From: Psilocybe azurescens | Lineage: Eukaryota; Basidiomycota; Agaricomycetes; Agaricales; Agrocybaceae | Direction of reading: 5' to 3' | DNA length: 64,000 nt | Assembly (NCBI GenBank): GCA_023853785.1 | Contig: JAJIRX010000829.1 | Coordinates: forward strand, 310,001 to 374,000 | Shown here: piece after piece, positions 11,677-23,117 of the stretch | How the letters are laid out: every line of letters begins with the position of its first letter | Position numbering within the stretch: position 1 is the first letter of the stretch | The notes under the pieces: generated by a model | The model's database searches: none | The model's input: the letters and a program-made list of their open reading frames with translations, nothing else | Told to the model about the DNA's origin: nothing | Made by a program: the position numbers and the translations under genes

Positions 11677-13833
11677 ATGTCTGAACCGCCGTCAAGGTCG
11701 AACGCCTACAGCGGACAAAGACAAAACTCAATACGAGACAAGGTAAGCTTTCTGTCTTCTGTGTTTAATTATGGCCGAGAATGACGATGAGTGATTGCGC
11801 TGAAGGCGAGCTACGGCATAAGGTCCACTTTTCCCTCGCCGACAGAAACATCGCCAGGGCTCGCACAATCTGCGTCTAATTCCGCTTCCAACTCTTCCAG
11901 CTCTCCACCAGAGCCAACTACGCCACCCCGGGTGATTGGTTCTCGGACTCGGTATCCTGATCTTGGCCGGGTACCCCTACATCGAAGAGGCACATCTAAG
12001 ACATACGAGCGGCTGGAGGATCTTTTGAAGGAGGCTGGGTACAAAGAAACGCGGATATTCACTCCAGAAACAGAACGCTCGGACCACAGGGCTGACGGAG
12101 GTGATTCGACGAAATCTGGTGACGACAACAGGACTAGTGTCGTAAAGGATGGCATGGAGGCCGTTGTTGGATTCTTTGCTGGCCTTTTGCCGAGTGCCGC
12201 GGGCAGCAGGGTTAATCTAACGGCTACGGAGGGGGAAAACGAATTCACAACTTCTCCTTTAGAGTATTCTCCTCCGACGTCCCCTCTGGCAAAGCGGCAG
12301 TCCCTGAGACAGGCGGGAAGGCTCAGTCTTGACCAGACGGAACCATCCACGCCTTCAATCATGACCTCGTCAATAGACAGCCTGGGAGATCCAACACCAA
12401 GGCTGAGTCGCCAAAATAATACCCGGTCCAGTAAACCTACTCCCACCATCATCCATCCCCAGACCAATGCACCTCCCCATCAACCATCTTTGATCCCGCG
12501 CACCTCAGGCCAATCCTCAGCCTCGATCCAGAGACAACCATCGTGGAACTCTGTCAATCGACCAAACTATCCCTTTGGCGGTGAAAATACGAACATAGCC
12601 TCCCCGCGGCCATCTCGCGCAGGTGCATACCTCAGACACATGGCCTCTACCCAGAGCATGCCTGGAAGGCCTAATTCGACGCCGGTCCACCCGTTCAACA
12701 GATCAACGCTGCATCTTAATGAAAGTGATTGCGAAGATCCGGGACTGACCTATAGCCGCCGGGGCAACGGAGAAGGGGAAGGTCACGAGGAACCTCCGCT
12801 CCCACCAACATGGTTAGAGACTGTCGCTCGTGCTGTGCTGTTCGGAGGCACCGGGGCGTACATCGGCGGTCCGTCTCAACACTCTGTGCCGGATCCGGCT
12901 CAGAAGTCGTCCAACACTTCAAAGAGGGTGGGGAAGACGCAAGTTCTTCGCTCAACGCGTAGCTCATTGTCGCAAGTGCCGTCACGGCGTTCGAAACGAC
13001 CGGTGGTGCCCAGAAGTGGGCTGTCAGACCAGACTAATACTGCGGCCACAACTGGCAATGAGCTGCTCGCGCCGCCGCCTTTGTTATTTTCTATGATCGA
13101 AAGAGGAAGATCGGGCAGAAGTGAGGGCGAAGTGTCGATGACGCGGGTGGTATGTCGCAGTGCGCCTTCAAGTCGGTCGGGGTCCATGGTGCGTGGTCAC
13201 GGAGAGGGCGTGAAGGAGAGATGGAGACTGGGCCAGGAGAGGGGCAGAGATAGGAAGAAACGGGACGAAAGTGATCGTCTACCAAGTCTTGCGAAGACAC
13301 AGGTGGAAGGCGATGTCTGGTCACAGCCGAGAATAGGGTATGGGTCTCGATCGACGGCTGATAACGCGAATCGATATCTTAGCGGATGGGGAGCCGACAT
13401 CGAGTCGGAAGGGGATGGCATAGGCCCGAGTTCTGATGAAGAAGACGAGGGCGAGCTTGATCTCGCTCGTCTTCTCGTTCCGCCAAAACGGCAAAACTCG
13501 ATCAAGAGTCTGCGCAAACATCTGGCCTCGCAGGCTAGCGCGCAAACGGCGCTGAAGAACTTTGCTGCGGGTCCTGGGTTCCGAGCTGCTCGTGGATCGA
13601 ACGTCGTCAGCAGCAGGACGCCGAGCTTGTTGAGGCGGAAACCAACGGAGGAGGATTGGGATGGAGAGGCCCCGGAAGAGTGGGGTGGCAGCTGGGCACG
13701 AAGAGGGAAAGGTAGTCGAGGGTCAGAAGACGACGATGCGGAGTCGTTCGTTGGATTCCTCGATGGCCGACCGAACACTGGCTCGGGAAGAAGTAGGCTG
13801 GGATTCGCTAGTGCCTGGGGTGGAGGATCGTAA
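11677..13833 (+). CDS. Large disordered protein, unknown function
   Basis: A first exon 11677-11742 (22 codons, MSEPPSRSNAYSGQ...) joins in phase 0 across a 63-base intron to one long exon 11806-13833, giving about 697 residues. Most of it is low complexity, rich in Ser, Pro, Arg and Gly, with no catalytic motif. Two short hydrophobic or ordered islands stand out: MEAVVGFFAGLLPSAAGS in the N-terminal third and TWLETVARAVLFGGTGAYIG in the middle. The C-terminal part has an acidic run (SSDEEDEGELDLARLL) and ends ESFVGFLDG followed by a Gly/Ser tail. The islands could be amphipathic helices or binding peptides. It sits alone between long intergenic regions. I do not recognise the family. Confidence 0.7.
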
Positions 13834-15170
13834 CTTACTCGCGACAACCCCACCCATCGACCCCACTCCATGCGTTCTTTCACCTCACCACCCTTCTTCG
13901 ATCCATCTCCGGCATTCTGGTCTAGACCTTGATCCCCCAATCACCCGTCTCTCCCTACATTCAGATCTTTGACGCAAAAAGAAATGTATTTTTATTCGGC
14001 ATTCGTCTTCATATCAACGACACCATCATCACACATAATTTTTTCACGACACTCTTCATGGCTTCGATATCTTCATGGGTTCATTTTTCTTGTTTTGTTT
14101 TTTCTTTTCTTTTCGTCTTTGGGATATCGTATATTTCTTTTCATCTTAATATCATTATAAACCAATTCAATTTAATCAATCAACAGCACACTCATTTTTA
14201 TAATCCCTCTTACAATCACACTCATTTCAATGTATTCATATCCACCCATGCATCCATCATTCATCTCCGAGTCATCTTTTATTTTGTTTACTGTCCATCC
14301 ACCCATCGTTCAGAGGAGTAATCTTTTCATTTCATTTCAACTATGGCCAGGATTCTCTCTCCTGTTACTTTCTACGTCGTGATATTATTGGTTTATAGTA
14401 TTTCGACAATTCGATCATATATTCATAGATTTGGCCACCATACTTCTTAGACTGGCCACTTTCGGCTTGCGGTCTAGTTTTTCTTCTCTCTGGCTGGAAA
14501 TTTACTATATCGATAGGTTCATATGGGTTTGGACTTGCTTCCTTATGTATAAATATGATAATCTCCTTGCAAGGCGTGAGGACGTGATAGATATCTGGAA
14601 TCATTTCTTGGATTTTTTGATACGTTTCTACTTACTTGATCGCTGATGATACCGCTTGAGACTTCAATACTCGGTCGGAGGCCTACATCGTTTCGCGTAA
14701 ACCCACTCAAGCCCCGTCCTTCATGAAGCGATTAGAGCTCGGACAGTAATACCTAGATGTGACGACTGCGTCCTGTCCAGGCTTCATTTCTTCAAATGAC
14801 ATAGGTACATACTGATTTCAGGGGCTATATGTGTCAAGCTTGAAATAGGCGTGGCTTGCCCATTCTATTTTTAGCTCATAACGGTCGAGATCTCATTCTG
14901 CGAGCACGGCAGGGCTGATAAGATATCTATAAGCGAAGCTTGCTCTCTCAAGAGATGCTTATCGCGTCATTGCACGTCTGGACGTTGATTTGCGCTGCAT
15001 TTTGGTATGCAATTCGAGCTTTCAAGCACCGAGGAAAGATGCGGTACATGGTTTTGCAGCGATGGCTACCGGTCACGATGGCGGGATTGTTCATTCAGGT
15101 ACGTGCGGTGCGGTGAGTGTGCCCCGCTGATACATACCATCGTAATGGTGTGGTATGTAGACGTAGAGGG
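13834..15170. other. Intergenic, partly AT-rich, no gene seen
   Basis: 13980-14330 is T-rich, consistent with a 3' region. 14330-15170 holds only short open frames without domains. No repeat or RNA gene was recognised. Confidence 0.5.
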
Positions 15171-15177
15171 TCATTGG

Positions 15178-15186
15178 TATAAATAC
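15178..15186 (+). promoter_or_regulatory. TATA box candidate for the beta-trefoil gene
   Basis: TATAAATAC lies about 70 bases before the ATG at 15250, a normal fungal distance. Confidence 0.45.
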
Positions 15187-15249
15187 AAGGTAAGAATGAG
15201 AGGTAAGGGCACAAGGACTATTTGACATTCAAATACCTAAGTGCACAAT

Positions 15250-16086
15250 ATGGCTTTCTTCAAATCTGCTCTAGCTATATCTCTTCTGGTGGCAACAAAC
15301 GTTCTGAACGTTGGGGCGGCCGCTACACCTGTAAGAGCAGAGTTTTTCTTTCTGTTTTCTGAAACGCTGACGATGGGACTTACATTCAGCTCCCCTGTGT
15401 CATTCTCCCGCCTGGGGACTATGTGATTCAGAGCGTAACGATTAATCCTGGTGTACCTCTCAATGTTGGATCGCCCAACACACTCGGCAATGTCATAGTC
15501 ATGCGAAACAATGCACCCCAACCGGAGCTCGGTGTGGTAAGTTTTTCCTTCTCCCATGCCTGGTGGTTGTTGTTTAACAAGAACTTCTTCCATTAGTGGA
15601 GAGTCCAGCCCGCAGATCAGGGAGGCTTCCACATACTTAATGTCGGACTCCGTCGAAATGTGACTAGCATCCATCTTGTCGAATCAGTGCGTTAATTACT
15701 TTAAAAGAAAGCTCGTAGCATCCTACCATACGATTCACTCACACTCTAGAATTTATTCCTCCCGGTGGTTGGAGTAACCAATACTCCTGCGACGACTTAT
15801 GCCATTCAATGCGCAGGTGGAGGAGAATATGTTGTAGGTCTTCTCATTGCGGCGCATACCGGCCCTATCAGCTGTGCTACGACTTATCTGATGGGCTTTC
15901 TGTAGATCAAGAACGTCGTCGCAGACCAGCTGTGGACTCCAGTTCCTTCATCTGACCCCTATGTCTCTACTGTAAATGCTTTGCACTTTCTTCTGAGTTC
16001 TCATAGCTCACAGAAGACACTTTTAGATCGAGCTGCTACCTTCGAGTGGATCGCGCTCTCAGCATTGGAATTTTGTACCCGCTTAA
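15250..16086 (+). CDS. Secreted beta-trefoil protein resembling mushroom protease inhibitors (I66-like)
   Basis: Six short exons encode about 150 residues. The N terminus MAFFKSALAISLLVATNVLN is a good signal peptide. The mature part begins LPPGDYVIQS, then has WRVQPADQGGFHILNV, an inner AIQCAGGGEYVIKNV repeat, and ends QHWNFVPA. Repeating short strands of this kind with a final W-F-P-A motif are typical of beta-trefoil inhibitors from mushrooms (cospin-like, MEROPS I66), which block serine proteases of insects or nematodes. The fold call is moderate; the inhibitor role is inferred and a lectin role is the main alternative. All splice sites are canonical and no damage was seen. Confidence 0.65.
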
Positions 16087-17020
16087 AGCATAAGCAATAT
16101 ACAGGCTCTACTGTAGCTGAGTTCTTGAGCGCCTTTAGTATAATGGACATTAGAAATATGGAAACAGTAGTGAAATGAACACACTTCTGTACATGGTCTG
16201 CTTTTACCTGAAATCCATGGAGTGAATCTTATGTCCTCCAGGTCCGGATATCCTACCGCAGTGTAACGACGTCCTGTAAGTGTTTCTTACCAGAGCTCTA
16301 GATTCCAGACAGAGTTGGATCGAACAAGAAGCATTTACCAGCGTTATGCAGTGTACACGTAATGCTGGCAGGTAAATACGGTTAGACGGAAACCACACGG
16401 GTAGTGGTCGATCCTACTCGATGCTGAAAGCCGTTGAGAGAAGGATACATTGAGGATACACTTACTCAGATATTTTTCGGCGCTGCCTTGGCCGCTGACG
16501 TACTCGCCAGGCCTCAAGGAAGGTCTGGAGATCATATCTATCTATGGGTATCTTATCGCCGGTGAAGGCCATGATCAACGGTCATCCATTGCCATCGGAT
16601 GCTACCGTATGCAACAGAAGAATGTTTCTGCTCTTAGATCTGAGTCATCATTCATGAAGCCTCAAAGCTCTGGTCTCTGCATTCGTTCTTTGTCGGCTAC
16701 CAGAGATAATGCTATTGTTAGCTAATCTGTTATGACGTAGCGCATGATAATTGGCTCCGAGCCTCCCAAGTCACCGTGGGGGAAACCAGGGGGGGCCCAT
16801 GAGAAGAGGTATAATTCATATTCGACGGAAATATCTATTGACTGAAATAACCCAGGTCTTGGACTGCCCTTTCACAATGTAAATTGTACAAGACAGCTGA
16901 CGCAATTGCTTTCCATCAAGATATCCGCTCTATCCGTCACCTCTTAAATAGCTGAGAGGTGAACGATGACCTCGCATACTCAAAGTACGAACAAGCCAGT
17001 ACAATCTTTCAAGCCTCATA
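16087..17020. other. Intergenic, no gene seen
   Basis: Open frames here (for example 16450-16725) are short and show no domain. The last 100 bases are the likely promoter of the SDR gene. Confidence 0.45.
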
Positions 17021-17803
17021 ATGTCTACTACATCCACTACCTCGCTTAAAGGCAAAGTTGCCATCGTCACCGGTGGAAGCAAAGGCATCGGAGCAGCCGC
17101 CACGCTTCATCTCATCTCCTTAGGGGCAAACGTGGTGTTCTCCTACTCCAGCGATACTGCAAGCGCGTCCGCTCTGGAAACAAAAATCAAATCGGAGTTC
17201 CCTTCACCCGAAGCCGGGCCCCCCCGCGCAATTGGTTTCAAAGGAGACTCATCATCCATTACTGATATTGATGCTTTGGTGGACCAAACCCTCAAGGTCT
17301 ACCACCATATAGACATTGTCGTCGCCAATGCGGGTATTATGACACTTCAGGACCTGGCACATACGACCGAAGAAATTTATGATCGCCATATGAATGTCAA
17401 TGTCAAAGGCCCTCTTTTCCTGGCTCAACGCGTTGCACCACATCTTCCGGCGGGAGGTCGCATTATTTTCCTTTCCACTTCCCTTATCGCTTCCAGCACG
17501 GTCGCTCCTCCTTATCTCATCTATTTGGCCACCAAAGGCGCCATTGAACAGATGGTTCGGGTGCTAGCCAAGGATCTTGCGAAAGGGGAAATAACTGTTA
17601 ATGGCGTCGCACCTGGACCTACTGCTACAGATATGTTCTTCAACGGGAAGTCGGAAGCTATGTTGGAGATGTTCAAGAAATCAATGCCAATGGGTAGATT
17701 TGGTACGCCAGAAGAAATATCAAATGTTATTGGCTGGTTGGCGGGGGATAGTAGTCGATGGGTTTCGGGGCAAATAATAAGGGCTAACGGTGCAATGGCG
17801 TAG
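17021..17803 (+). CDS. Short-chain dehydrogenase/reductase (SDR), 260 residues
   Basis: Single-exon gene with the complete classical SDR signature. The N-terminal VTGGSKGIGAA is the glycine-rich cofactor loop, NAGIM follows strand 4, and the active site has a conserved serine (LSTS) and YLATK, matching the Tyr-x3-Lys pair. The C-terminal NGVAPGPTATDM is typical of the ketoacyl reductase-like subgroup. The length is normal. It should be a soluble NAD(P)H oxidoreductase acting on a ketone or alcohol; the substrate cannot be read. The lack of introns contrasts with its neighbours. It lies 300 bases upstream of a CoA ligase on the same strand, so the two could share a pathway. Confidence 0.85.
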   Translation: MSTTSTTSLKGKVAIVTGGSKGIGAAATLHLISLGANVVFSYSSDTASASALETKIKSEFPSPEAGPPRAIGFKGDSSSITDIDALVDQTLKVYHHIDIVVANAGIMTLQDLAHTTEEIYDRHMNVNVKGPLFLAQRVAPHLPAGGRIIFLSTSLIASSTVAPPYLIYLATKGAIEQMVRVLAKDLAKGEITVNGVAPGPTATDMFFNGKSEAMLEMFKKSMPMGRFGTPEEISNVIGWLAGDSSRWVSGQIIRANGAMA

Positions 17804-18110
17804 TTGAAGTACATGCGTAGTATGTAGTTACTTAGGTGTATGTTTTTCTGCTATCGTGGGTTTGTATATTCTATTTTTAGCTGCATCATTAGTATATTCG
17901 AGCACAATCAGCATTGCATCAACGTCAGTAAGTGGGTGTCCCGGCTTCTGCCAGCGAATGATTGTTTCTATCGGACGTCGGGCGTCGCTCTAGAATGTGT
18001 ATTCATTTTTTCTCACTGCGTCGTTTTCGAAGCTAAAAATGGGCCTATCATCTCTTGGTTGCTAACAATACCCACCTCTCCCGACAACTTCAAAATCCCA
18101 ACGACGAACC

Positions 18111-20796
18111 ATGGAGTTTCGCTCAGTCGCAGGAGAACTTCCCTCAATACCAGATGATCTGTCTATTCCTCAATTCATACTGGATTCTCACCATGAAATG
18201 AGGCCAGATTGGCCACAAGGCTTGCCATGGCTTGTGGCCGATAAATCCGGGAGGACTCTAGAGTTAGATGAGGCATGTATCACACTCTTCTTACAATAGG
18301 ATCTCAAGGCCAATATTACCTGGTATACTCTCGTTCAGATTCAGAAACGGACGAATGCTTTGGCTATTCGTCTTCGCGACGAATTCTCTGTCGGTGAGTC
18401 TCATAGAGGGCTCCTTTCGTATCAGTACGTATTTACAACATTTTAGGTCAAAATGATCCTGGTATGTTGCACCTAAATTTTGATGAATATTTCTAATGTG
18501 GACGCTATTTCAAGTTGTATTCTTTAGCAGCAATCACATAGGTTATACGCCTTCCAGCTAGTTTTTACCAATGCTAATAGCTACCTCTCAGAATATCCCA
18601 TATGTATGTGGGCAGTTCATCGACTCCTTGGAATCGTGACGTGGGTGTGTCTCGCAAATTTCATAGTCTGAATTACTCAATTACATTTATTATATCAGGC
18701 CGTGTAATCCGTCCCTTACTGTCCCAGAGCTTGTTCAAACCCTCACGCTCTCAAAGGCAAAACTTATCATCAGTCATGTTGACTGTTTAGAAATTGCAAC
18801 TACCGCCGCACAGAAGATGGGTATCCCTACAAATCGTATACTTGTCCTACAGAATCAAGACGATACTCAGTCCCTGAGATCGAGCTTTGAAGAGTCGAAG
18901 ACAATTGAGTCTCTGATTCAAGAAGGATTGAAGTCTGGCGAAGCTGTTGTTGAAAGAAGGTTTAAGAAAGGTGAAGCAAAATCCCAGGTGGCATTCTACA
19001 GCTCATCGAGTGGTACCACTGGACCACCGAAGGTAAATGTTAATCTCCGTCGGACGCCCTAGAATGCTTATATGGTATACCGACACCCAGATGGTTAAAA
19101 TATCGCACTACGCCTTCATAGCAGATATCATCCTCACGGCAGCGTTGAATAAAGTGGGAAGGAAGGCTCCTAGTCCAAGATATGTTCCAGGGGATCGTTG
19201 TCTTGGGGTTCTCCCTTTCTACCGTAAGACGGATTTGCTTTTAATACTGCATACCGCAAATCTCACTCTGAGATCCCGTAGACATCTATGGATTGGTTCT
19301 CATAGTAAGAGAACTATACGTGCTCTATACTATCTAAATTGACCATGGGTCTTAGCTTCACTTCAATTTCTTCGCTGCAGTATGTGTCTACTCGCTAATC
19401 CCAAAGATGTTTGCTCAAGAGTATCCCGCCGCAGATATCTGTCGTTGTTGTTCCTAAATTCAACTTCGCAGATATGCTTCATAGCATCGAGAGGTATAAG
19501 ATCAACTCGCTTATGGTTGTGCCTCCTCAAGTGGTACTTCTCAGCAAGGTGTGCCAACCCTAACACGGAGTGTCAACTTTTATGTATTAAGCTTGCTATT
19601 AGGAGCCAATAGTCAAGAAATACGACTTCTCGCACATCCGAACGGTTCTTTGCTCCGCTGCACCTTTAGCAGGTGAGTGAACTTATTCCCCATACGAATT
19701 AGTGGATTTTTGAACATCAACTGGATTGGAAACAGGCGAACTATACGACCAGCTTATTAAATTAGTACCTCAAGCTAGCATAAGTCAGGCTTACGGTTAG
19801 AGTTCTTTTCGCATGACATAACTTCACAGGTCCGCTAATCGCTCACATGTGTCGCTTTTGTCAGGCTCTACGGAAGCGACGGGGGTAGTATCTATGACCC
19901 AGGCCCACGAGAAGCACGGGCGACAATGCGGAATTATGGCACCTGGGATTCAGGGACGGGTCGTGAGGTCTGATGGTACTCTAGTAGGCTATGATGAGGA
20001 AGGAGAATTGCATGTCAGAACTCCTGCTGCTGCAATAGGTTATCTGGACAACGAATCAGCGTACGTTGCTCGGTTCAGTATGCCAGTTATGCTTTCTAAA
20101 CGTATACTTCTTTAACCAGCACTAAGGAGACTTTCCTGGAAGATTTGTGGGCCCTGAAATCCTATATTTGCTGCTGCCAAAGGTGTTAACGACAGTGATT
20201 TTCATTTCAGTTGGATCAGAACCGGTGATCTGGTAAAAATAGACAGAAATGAAGAGATTATCGTCGTTGATCGTGTCAAGGTGATGTATGGTCTATAATT
20301 AGACCCTGCAATTTTTCTGATCGCCCCAATTTTGTCTCTTGTAGGAAATGATCAAAGTGGGTACTCCTCCCTTTCACGTTATCGTCTGATTCTGAAGTCG
20401 GATAGGTTCGTGGATTCCAAGTCGCTCCTGCTGAGCTTGAGGGCTGTATCTTGGATCATCCACTCGTTGCTGATGTCGGTGTGGTGGGCGTACCCGACTC
20501 TTTCAGCGGCGAAGTCCCTCTCGCATTTATTACACTTACCCCCGAGGGAGTCAAAATGCCTCTTAGTGACCTCAAAGCCTCAATCCACAAGGTATGTTTC
20601 TCTTCGCCGTTGTCTTTCTTCGACTCACGTCTTCTCTAAAATATTCAGCATGTTGCAGAAAACAAAGCCCCATTCAAGCATCTGCGTCACATTGAGATCA
20701 TTGATTCGATCCCGAAGACTCCAAGTGGTAAGCTTCTCAGACGGAAGCTCCGCCAGAAAGGCCGAAATGTGGTTGTTCGGGAGACAAAGCTTTGAG
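18111..20796 (+). CDS. AMP-forming acyl-CoA ligase (4-coumarate/phenylacetyl-CoA ligase type)
   Basis: About fifteen small exons rebuild a continuous ANL-family enzyme of normal length (about 560 residues). Landmarks in order: NHIEYPICMWAVHRLLGIVTPCNP-type N-terminal segment, the AMP-binding loop SSSSGTTGPPK, LHFNFFAAISVVVVPKFNF, GSTEATGV, WIRTGDLV, VKEMIKVRGFQVAPAELE and the C-terminal lysine motif PKTPSGKLLRRKL. The last three are the hinge, substrate-side and adenylation-lysine motifs of CoA ligases. It should activate an aromatic or medium-chain acid with ATP and CoA. The first intron (18273-18338) only works as a GC-AG intron (gcatgt donor), joining LELDE to IQKRTNALAIRL. No C-terminal SKL is present, so peroxisomal import by PTS1 is not indicated. 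Confidence 0.85.
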
Positions 20797-20852
20797 TAAA
20801 TAGATTACGCGAATAGAGCACGCGATTGATTTTTGTTTTGGCGTCTAGGACT

Positions 20853-20883
20853 AGGACCCCGGGCAATGGGGGTGAGGCCTGAT
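20853..20883 (+). repeat. Left terminal inverted repeat of the element
   Basis: 31 bases that match the reverse complement of 21837-21868, apart from one extra G in the right copy. Confidence 0.85.
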
Positions 20884-21836
20884 ACCAATCCGGACAGATT
20901 TTTCAAAAATTTCAAAAAGGCCAGGTGTCAATCCGGACAAAATTGAAGATTTTTTTGACAAGGCTAGGTCCCACAATCCAGACGGAAATCATTTCTTAGA
21001 ATATGGCCAGATCCCTGGTCCAGGCAAAAGGCAGCCGTGGTGTACATGTTTAGTGTGAATTTGAGATTTATGATTCACAAATTCGAAAACGTCTCGTAGC
21101 ATACGTTCATATTTTCATGTACTTTCTCCTCGTCTATTTACACTTGCATGTTATTTTATTTTTTAAGATTTTTCAAGATTTTTCCCAATGAAAAAGTAGT
21201 CCCACCGCACTCTAGCCAGTCTTCACTGCTCAGCAATATCACTCTCAGGCGTGTCAGGCATAGCTCGGTTACTGAGCCTTCCATCATTTCCGCAATATCT
21301 TACATGGTGCAAGTTCAAGTTTTTGAACATATGTATGCTCGACAATTCCGCTCTGTTCCAGCCGCTACCGCAATCTTTCAAACTCGTCAATTTCTTCTAC
21401 TCTCATCAATCAACTTTCTTACACTCCTCGATTACAAGGCAGGCTCTCAGCATCAACATCAGGCCTCTACTCTCGAGCTCTCGCCTGACGATTTGAACCA
21501 ATTTTGCACCCTACAAAAAGCCGACAAGCAGTTACAAAAGGCGTTGAAGTTCTTAGGAGTTACTCAGTACGGGATTCAAGAAAAGTTAGCTATATGTCGT
21601 ATCTATTACCTTTATGCACTATTTAGACACCTACTCTAACGCCTCGTTTCCTATGTTTTTGAGGCCCCCTGCACCATCTGGAGCAATTTTAGGCCTGATC
21701 CTACCGATCCGGACAAATTTTAGCAAAAATGGGCTAGGTCCATGGTCCAGACAAAATTTGAGAAAATCAGAGGAGGGTAGGTCCAATCCGGACAAAATGG
21801 CCTACCTTGTGTCCGGACGAAAAATGTGCTTTCTGG

Positions 21837-21868
21837 ATCAGGCCTCACCCCCCATTGCCCGGGGTCCT
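21837..21868 (-). repeat. Right terminal inverted repeat of the element
   Basis: Reverse-complement partner of 20853-20883, followed at once by the second CTAGGACT. Confidence 0.85.
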
Positions 21869-21876
21869 CTAGGACT

Positions 21877-23117
21877 TTGTTCAATCGTTGACACTTTAAT
21901 CTATAAATAGATATCCGAATTTTGCATGCAGAGATGTTGGTAGCTTTGCTCCTCCATAGTCTAGCTGACCTCGTCAGTGGTGTACTATGACCGACCAGGA
22001 GCTTGAACCAGGTCCAGTTTTCTTCGTTTTCTAGGCCTCGGGTAAGGTGGAGAAGGATCTATTGAGGATCCAACGCCGAATGGTTACGGGAGAACGTTAC
22101 TTATCTCCGGCATGAAACCCGGGAGAATACGGGCCATAAATGTTGGCTCTCTCGTCACTGGCAGCAACTGCTACCACTTTACATCTGAGCTCAACATTTT
22201 TCCAAGCTCGAACTGAGCTATCAAATCTATATTTAGATTTATTATGCTTAGTCATGTCCGTTCACCCGCACCATTCGTTGTGCAGAAGAAAAGGAAGAAC
22301 GACTAAATCTGTAGCCCTGAGTCGTATACTAGCTTGTTCTTTAGCTAGTGTTGCTGGCGAAACCTCGCCATTTCGCCTCGCCGGCGATCACCAGGTGGCG
22401 ATAAATATTAAATACTTCCCGTTCTTCGTTTTGATCATTTGTTTGTTTTGTAATCACTCATTATGTAGTGCTTTCTTTCAAAAACACCGAACTCCGCTAT
22501 ATGCCGAGAAGAAGCCGTCCCGCGTTTTGATTTTGTTGAAATTTCTTGATACGCGCCGCCGACATGCCGTCTTTGATGGCTGTGTCAGCCAGGAGTACTT
22601 CAAAAAATCGGCGAGATCAATCGGAAAACCCGATGTTGAAAAGTGTAATTCCTGTACTGTCCGGACAGCATACAGGTTGTATAGCATAAACTTATTTATT
22701 TAATGATTTTTGTTCTGTTTCTACTTAGTTATGCTCAAAAATAACAAAGACTACCTTGAAACCTCGAAATTTACGTAAGAATGGGCCTTGCCAATCGCTA
22801 AGAATCACCATTCCCACGCCAGGGGTATTGCCTCGGCGAATGCTCCGGGGTTGCACACCTCTCGTCAGCTCTTTCCTAACAACTGCCCTTACATACTCCT
22901 ATCCACCAACTCCAACATTCTATCATTACAGTAAACATGTACATACTGCGAGAAGGCATGTTCAAATTATGTCAGTTTTCAACAGTATCACGGTTATCTT
23001 TCTCATTTTGTACATTCATCCGAATTTTTCTCCACTTTATTACGGTGATAAATGCCAGGTTTTTTCTAGATCTTGCCCCTGCTTGACCCCCTCCAGTGCC
23101 GTAGTCCTTCCTTTATA
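21877..23117. other. Intergenic, no gene supported
   Basis: The longest open frame (22140-22703) has no domain, no splice support and unusual composition. The final 300 bases are the upstream region of the seven-helix gene. Confidence 0.45.

Larger units (their letters stand above)
20853..21868. mobile_element. hAT-like non-autonomous DNA transposon (large MITE), 1,016 bases
   Basis: The element is bounded by terminal inverted repeats of about 31 bases starting AGGACCCCGGGCAATGGGGG, and by a perfect 8-base target duplication CTAGGACT at 20845-20852 and 21869-21876. An 8-base duplication is the hallmark of the hAT superfamily. Just inside both ends are repeated copies of TCCGGACAAAA-like motifs (about 20888, 20930, 21707, 21787, 21810), likely transposase-binding subterminal repeats. 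The inside has an open frame at 21148-21639, but it shows no transposase domain, so movement would depend on a transposase elsewhere. It inserted about 50 bases after the ligase stop codon. The matching ends suggest a fairly recent insertion. Confidence 0.85.

Noticed and set aside
13980..14330. Open frames encoding Phe/His-rich peptides
   Set aside because: They arise from T-rich 3' sequence; no start context or splice support.
21148..21639. Possible transposase inside the hAT-like element
   Set aside because: 163 codons without any hAT dimerisation motif or catalytic residues; most likely chance.
22140..22703. 187-codon open frame
   Set aside because: Composition and lack of introns or domains do not fit a gene here; paired TGGCGA/TCGCCA words around 22350 hinted at another small element, but no ends or target duplication were found.
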